Of a stretch of 64,000 bases of DNA, positions 57,862-64,000 are shown piece after piece. The first letter of the stretch is position 1, and each line of letters opens with the position of its first letter. The position numbers and the translations under genes are program-made. The DNA is from Cinnamomum chago (taxonomy: Eukaryota; Streptophyta; Magnoliopsida; Laurales; Lauraceae): NCBI GenBank assembly GCA_038049695.1, contig CP142456.1:79817422-79881421 (forward strand), given 5' to 3'. Under the pieces are notes generated by a model. It saw only the letters and a program-made list of their open reading frames with translations, did no database searches and had not been told where the DNA came from.

Positions 57862-57869
57862 GGCTTAAG

Positions 57870-58191
57870 TAGGTTTGTACATGGGCTTTTCGAATCGGGT
57901 TAATACTAAAATCAACAACCACACTGACTCATTGGTTTTTTAATTAACTGATCTGACCGATGGAGAGGGCTTAAATCGAACCAAATGGTTCGGTTTGGTC
58001 GGTTAAACCGTTGTTTTTTATTTTTTATTTTTGAAAATCAGACATTGAAAATTTCAAAATGATGATACCTCATCCTTTGCATTTATTCTAATGCTTAGTG
58101 CAAACATAAAAATCCAACATTTCAGACTTGGACCAAACGCATATAAAAAATAATTCTATTAAAAAAAGAGAGTTTGAACTAAACGCAAGTG

Positions 58192-58222
<31 letters not shown>

Positions 58223-58855
58223 CCCCAGCTTGAAGTGAAACATTTATTCCACATGATATCATTTGGAATTACAATAGAATAATAGTTCATAGTCACACAC
58301 AAACGGAATTTGTATCAAAATCCACTGTATTTTTTAGAAATGAAGGTTTATTAATACATTGGTTAGGTGGGACCAAAATCAACCATCAAAAAGCGAGGTT
58401 CTACTGGCTTTTCTAGCATTCTCAAGAGTGCTGCCTTTTGATAAAAGAGTGCAACCTTCTAATAAAAACTTCATTGAAACGAGGTAGGAATTATGATGGA
58501 AGGAAAACACCATGTACAGTAATCCTTCTATATGCAATGAAGTATCAAAAAGCATTTGAGAGATTAGAGGAGATGCACTGAGGCAGTGTTAACAGTTGAA
58601 TTCATATGAGAATGGAGTTGTGGAATGTAACTTTAAAAGTAGTTAAAAACGAAACACTAAGGCTAAAATAGTAACACTTAAGTTACTACATATGGTCGGT
58701 TTGGTTTAAGCGATTAACCGTGGGCTCAAACCGATAACCGACCAATGTAAGCGGTTTTTATGATTTTCAAACCATTAACCTAACCGATCTAAACCGTCCG
58801 GTTTGGTCGGTTCGGATCAGTTTTACGGTGATACCGAATTTTTTGTGCAGCCCTA
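57870..58855. mobile_element. Non-autonomous hAT-like element
   Basis: Ends taggtttgtaca and (reverse complement) tagggctgcaca; flanks ggcttaag (57862-57869) and ggcttaat (58856-58863), a 7/8 match to an 8-bp duplication. Subterminal text is full of 'aaccga', 'cggttt' and 'ggtcggtt' in both orientations. There is an A-rich run at 58193-58222. About 1 kb without coding frame. Confidence 0.72.
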
Positions 58856-58863
58856 GGCTTAAT

Positions 58864-61323
58864 CATTCTCTAATTAAGGGTAGAAAAGGGGTTGGGTCAT
58901 CGGGCTCATGGCTAGTTGCCAACTTTAATGTCACTTTTTGGCCTGGAATTTTTAGCTCTTTATATAGTTATGAGAGATGATCCGTTGTTAATGTTTGACT
59001 GTCAAGTCTGTCGCTCACTAGTGACTATGTGGGGACCACCCTTTTCTTGTTGGAAGACATTAATTTCAGTTGCCTAAAAATCTCACTTTTGTTTGAAATC
59101 AAATGTAGATTTCTATTTTCCTTTTAGTACATTCTCAATTGTAATGGTGTAAAGTAATAATACCCCCAATAGACTGTATATATTGTGATATTATTAACTT
59201 CAATCAAATGGTGGGTCCTATGTGGGTCATCGATAGATGCACCATGAGAATGATTAACGAGGGAAAAATATTGTGGAGTCTGTTTGGCTGAATCTAATGA
59301 TGTGGAAATGTATAAATGTTTTGCTGAATATTTAATTGGGCCGTACATTTTATGCAGGTGGGTATATTGGTGTGGACCTCACAGTAACAGGACTTCACAA
59401 ATCACAAATGATTTCATGGTTTTGCCTATCAAAGTGGCCTGAAACTGCTCTGAATTACAAAAACCCAAGCAGTTGTCTAAGCATTTGAATGGTATTCTCC
59501 CTTTGTTGAAAATCATTATAAGATGCATGAAAATACAGTTTAAGAGCATCCATCAATGGATCAACAAAGATTCTTTTTTGAATGCATTTTTCAGTTTACC
59601 TCACTGCCTTCACCATATGGTCTGATCGGCCTATTTCAGGTATAAATATTGGGTTTGAATGATTTAGGGTGCAAGTCTGATTTGATTTAAATCCGGCTGA
59701 TTTGGTTTAAAAATGCCAATGAAATAGATCTATAGATCTATTCCAATTTGATTCGTTTACAAATAAACTGTTTGGTAAATGGTAAGTCCCATCCTGTAAT
59801 AATAATAAAAAACAGTAGAGTTCTTCGAACAAATCAACCTTTTGCTCTCTTTAATAGTTCTTTCATTATTTACTGTTGCTTCACGTGTCAGTGTTTTTTA
59901 GTCTGAAAAGAACGAGTTAGTACTTGAAATTAACCTTAAAACATCTCAATTTTTTCTTTGGCCCAAAGAACCCAACATCCCTCCTAAACAGTCTCCTGGT
60001 TAGATTTTTATTTTTATTTTTTATCATCCATGTAATTGTACATGTAGGACCCACCATTCATGAAGGATGGGAATTTCTTGTGCCCAATGTCTTGGATATG
60101 ATTACTTGATTCTCCACTGATTTGTATTGTGAGAATGGAGATTTATAGCTTTTGCTCTCTTGTAGAGAAATTTAAGTAAATGGCTGAAATATGTGTTGGA
60201 AGTGATTGGGACATTTCACGGGTGGATTCTGGTTATATGTGATGAGTCGGAGTATCCAATGCAATTTAGAATGAAGGTAATGTGGTGGTGTTTGAGTCAA
60301 TTGCATGAAGAGTTGGCCAAGCATTAATGACTAATGAGTACTTTTTATAGTGTTAAGTGATGATGGTAATGGGAATTGTTTTCAACTTTATTACCTTTTG
60401 GAGGTTGCTTTCATTTTCTATATTTTTTTATTTTAGTTTTTTCTTTTTTTGGCATTTAGTTTTTCTTTTCATTTTTTGAAAAAAAAAAAAAACTAATCGA
60501 TTGTGTCAGTGGGAATTTGGATATTTTTATTAGCTAAGGGGAGTGCTTGAACTAATTAATGGGATTATTTTAGAGCGGAAAATGTGAGCAAGAAATGGCA
60601 ATTGCATTTATTCATCCCAATCAAGGTTAAGTGGTCTTTTACCAAAAATAAATACTAAAAAAAATCAAAGGTTAATTGGTTATGGAATTTTCCATAAAGT
60701 TTATAGGTAGATTATCGGAACTCTTAATTTTTAAGTTATCAAAATTCAAGGGCTAGTTTGTTTGCATAAAATATATAGGAATTGAATTTATAGGAATTCA
60801 TAGTTAAATGGACTCCATTAAAGGATTATTAAAAAGGTGGGGTGGAGAATATGTGGTAAAGGATGACGGACGTTGGATGGAATAACATGCTTGACAATGT
60901 GGATTTAGGTAGAAAGGAAAAAATGTTACAAGGGAGACACTCAAATAAATGAGTTTAGGATATATCATGCGTGTGGGCCCACATTCCTCATTGGATAGTA
61001 CTTTGGATGAGTTCCAACTCCTGATTTTGGTATGATTTGGGAATCACAATTTATATATATATATATATATATATGAAAGAGACTGATTAAAATCAAGAAA
61101 TCAGTCTTAATTTATTCAATAAATTTTGATGGTCTTGAATTTGATTTTGACCAACCTTATCCTTTCATCTCCCCTTCTTAAATGCCTTAAGCAAATCCAT
61201 TTGCTTTCATTTAATTTCTGTTCTATCCAATTGTATCTCTTGACAGGCCTTTCATCATTTATTGCCTGCCATGCTCTTTAAATGTAAAAAGAAAATCAAT
61301 TGGCTGATTTTTCAATATAGATG
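58864..61323. other. Intergenic stretch, no gene seen
   Basis: Begins with the second copy of the local duplication (to about 59010). Contains T/A homopolymers (60425-60490), a (TA)n run at 61051-61075, and a block at 60770-60850 (ggaattgaatttataggaatt, ggattattaaaaaggt) that resembles 42225-42310 and 51595-51640, probably one dispersed repeat family. Confidence 0.4.
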
Positions 61324-61445
61324 GCAGAAAACTCACATTTGGAGCTTTTTCCGGGGATGCATATAGTGGGAAAAAACTCACATTTGCAGCTTTTCCTCCT
61401 ATACATACAGCGGAAAACCCACATTTTCAGCTTTTCCCACTGTAG
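61324..61445 (+). repeat. Short tandem repeat, three units of 45-51 bp
   Basis: Units start at about 61331, 61376 and 61427 and read 'act/ccacattt..cagcttttcc..ata..tacag(t/c)ggg/gaaaa'. Moderately diverged. In one frame it gives the short repeated peptide text NSHLxLF, but nothing suggests translation. Confidence 0.75.
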
Positions 61446-62081
61446 AAAATATATATTTCTAGATTTACAAAATAATAAAAAATATTTTTTTTTATATTTG
61501 GGTTGGGTTGCAAGCTGGAGGTTGGGTCCACACAATGATACAGGAGCAGGTATGATTAAAGTTTAACTCCAATGAGATCAAGCCACAACAAATACGTGAC
61601 CAATCTAAGCGATTAGTAAGTGAGAAGTGACCAAATTGGGTGGGTTGTGCTCGTCCTAGTAGTATGGGGATAATCCATCCTTAAGAGCAGATTGGACAAG
61701 AAGATTCTCCAAATAAATATTCTCCTTGTAAGTAAGCTATTGCGTTCTTCTTCTTCTTCTTTCTCCTTTTATTTGATTTTTTTTTTTTTTTAGCTCAGCC
61801 TAGGAAGGGTTTGGACCTATGAGAGACCTGCCAAATGTGGGATGGACCCAGAACATTTTGGAGGAAAGAAAATCCCCAAGAACGATCCTAGTAGTAGAAT
61901 GAAAGATGAGATATCCCACCAACTAGGCTATCCCTGTGTTCTCCGTAAACTATTTTGTTGTTGAAGAGGAGTTGATCTTGTGTTTGCTCTCATCTGAAAT
62001 GCATATCAGTCCTTGTATTAATAGCAGCAGCTTACTTCTAAGCTGAAAAGCTCTAATTATTTAGTTCTAATTTACAACTAG

Positions 62082-62438
62082 TCTGTTTGGTAAATTGGTA
62101 GAATTATAAAAGGTAATTGGGGCCCACCCTTAAGAATTATGGTAATTCTGGACGCACCTCTTGAAGATTAAAATGTAGAACCCACTATTTACATTGTTTT
62201 GGAAGTTTTTTTAGGTAATTCTGTCCAAAATACTTGTAAAGCTTGCATTGCCACCTCCATCCACTTTAGCCAAAAAAAGCTAATAAAGCTCTAAGGCAAA
62301 ATACCTACTTTGTAAATAAGCTCTAAAAATAGAAATTACAATTATAGGTTTACCAAATGGTCTAATATATGTAGAAAAAAGCAAAGCTCTAAATCATAAA
62401 GTAAGAGCTTATGTTTAGAGTTACCAAACGGCCACTTA
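62082..62438. mobile_element. Possible MITE with TTTGGTAA ends
   Basis: Left ctagtctgtttggtaaattgg and right (reverse complement) ctaagtggccgtttggtaactc are imperfect inverted repeats. The interior has 'gctctaa' and 'aataagctcta' repeats. No target-site duplication seen; a similar 'cctaatggccgc' end at 62507 suggests a larger or nested structure. Confidence 0.35.
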
Positions 62439-64000
62439 GAGGTTATGTAAATGCTTTAATTTGTAAATAAGCATTAATAAAAATAAGAGCTTATTTCTCG
62501 AGTTTCCTAATGGCCGCAAAATCAGATCAACTTTGGTACAGGTCAATCTTATATTCCCTTAGATTTAGAAGAAATATTGATAAATAATCTCCTCTCTCTC
62601 TCTCTCTCAAATTAGATGAAATCAGAACTGATCTCATCAAGTTTTACTAAATAAATATGGACATTGACCATTATCTTCTAACCTTCCATTTGATGTAAAC
62701 AGTTCAATATGTGGATTTCTAGTCAACTTGAGACACATGATGTATGATGTGCTGATCAACTTTGTAAAGATGGGGTGTTTGTAATTTTTGGATCAAGACT
62801 GCTTGACACACCCATCTCAGGATTGACCCAAGAACTAGTTGGGCTCCTACTCAATTCTGCCTCATCCTTGCCCCACTTTATGATTTCCCTCATCTTCAAT
62901 AGGTTCTCAATAAAGGTTCTATCGGGAAGGGTTAGGCCCAGGAATATTGGACTTGGGGATAAGTTTAGATCTTATGGGTCAGGTACAGGTCAAGTTCTAT
63001 ATAGGACCTATCACTGTACGACATAAACACTATAAAATAATGGATCAGGCCCAGAATAGGAATATTGATATATCATCAATGGATCTTATTCCATCGAGTC
63101 TTAAGTGTGGATCATAGGATTGTAACATGGACCTAGTGGGCCTGACTTGGACTGATACATTTATTTATTGCGTGAAGAATCTTTTCACGAGAAATATGCA
63201 TGGGATTGGTCATAGTGGGCCTCTCACGGGTCTCTATTTTCTAGTTGCTATGCGTCGTCCTCCATCTTAAATCATGGTTACTCTAGTAATTATGACTAAA
63301 GTTAAGATGGGTTGGGCCGAAACTCACAGGTCTGGGTCCTAGTATTCTATTTGGAACAAATATCATTAAAGACCGGATCTAGCTAATAATCATGAATGTC
63401 AGCACCTGCTCCAGTCCATTAGTGACTCATTAGGGGTGAAATCTATCGAGCCCAGGCTGAGCATCTGTTTGTTCTATTAGTGATGCAAAGCCCAGACCTA
63501 GGCCTTTACCAATTGGTGGAAATCTGAGTCTTAGGCTCACCATCATGAGTCTAAATGACGAGCCCATACCCGTTCCAAGGCATGCTGGACTCAAGCCTGG
63601 CTGTGCTGACCAGCCACTAGGTCCTTGTTTAGCTCTAAATTTAGAGATAAGTGGGCCCCAATGTTGGCTTGGGTAACTGCATTAAGATCTAATCGTAGGG
63701 TTTGCAATAATCTCTCCTCTCATAGATGAAGCAAAGAAAGTTGAAAGTCATCTTTTCAGGAAAGTGTAACCCAGATGCACTTTGGATGTGTGGTGAAGTG
63801 AGGTGAGGTGTTGTAAATCCTCCATTATCCGAACAAGAAAAGACAATATAGGTCATATCAAAAGTATACAATTTCAAAATTCCCTCCATCTTTTTCAGAA
63901 AAAGTAAAAAAAACAACATCATTTCTCCACTAAAAAAAAAAAAAAACTTCACTTTTCTATAAAAATTCAAAAAGATTATATACCAAAACAAAATACCATC
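62439..64000. other. Intergenic stretch to the window end, no gene seen
   Basis: A CT run at 62591-62609. GGCCC/GGGCC-containing repeat-like text at 62930-63620. At 63840-64000 the dispersed repeat also present at 52255-52420 begins and runs off the window. Confidence 0.4.

Noticed and set aside
1-64000. CRISPR arrays, operons, bacterial promoters
   Set aside because: No regularly spaced identical repeats with unique spacers; introns, poly(A)-ended retroelements and plant families show nuclear plant DNA.

Overview
The window is nuclear DNA of a flowering plant. Protein genes are sparse, one has many introns, and the rest is AT-rich DNA full of transposon relics: Copia, TRIM, L1- and RTE-type LINEs, tRNA-derived SINEs, and Mutator-like and hAT-like elements. 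I cannot fix the species. All calls rest on reading the sequence; no database search was run.

Six protein genes are supported. (1) A nine-exon minus-strand deoxycytidylate (dCMP) deaminase gene, 8897-17752; all eight introns were placed by hand and the exons join in phase to a 225-residue protein. (2) A three-exon plus-strand gene of the molybdenum-cofactor-sulfurase-like PLP-fold family, 23786-25256, short for the family and apparently without the PLP lysine. (3) An intronless multi-pass membrane protein, 28718-29671, behind an 81-bp CT tract. (4) An intronless DUF579-family polysaccharide O-methyltransferase, 37374-38210. (5) An intronless PLS-DYW pentatricopeptide repeat protein, 43729-45828, ending DFW rather than DYW. 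(6) A small Cys-motif protein of unknown function, 56563-57258. They look like independent housekeeping or organelle genes, not a cluster.

Transposons, left to right. 1637-4737 is an almost fully palindromic element with arms of about 1.5 kb and a perfect 9-bp target-site duplication (TSD), as in Mutator-like elements (MULEs). Twenty bases on sits a Copia element (4771-8343, 5-bp TSD, 230-bp LTRs) in which most of gag-pol is replaced by the poly(A)-ended 3' part of an L1 LINE. The deaminase introns hold a complete TRIM, a TRIM-like solo LTR, RTE-type LINE ends and a CA/GA microsatellite touching a splice donor. At 30-34 kb lie two related Pack-MULE-like elements (30183-31807 and 32770-34152), each with a perfect 9-bp TSD and captured gene pieces, one resembling the acidic region of the snoRNP assembly factor NAF1. 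They share an 18-bp perfect palindrome, ATGGTCGATATCGACCAT, repeated near their ends and partly in 43-bp tandem units. I regard this subterminal palindrome family as the most novel signal here. The right half holds hAT-like MITEs with near-perfect 8-bp TSDs, a SINE with a 13-bp TSD, a broken L1 ORF1 region and a likely processed pseudogene.
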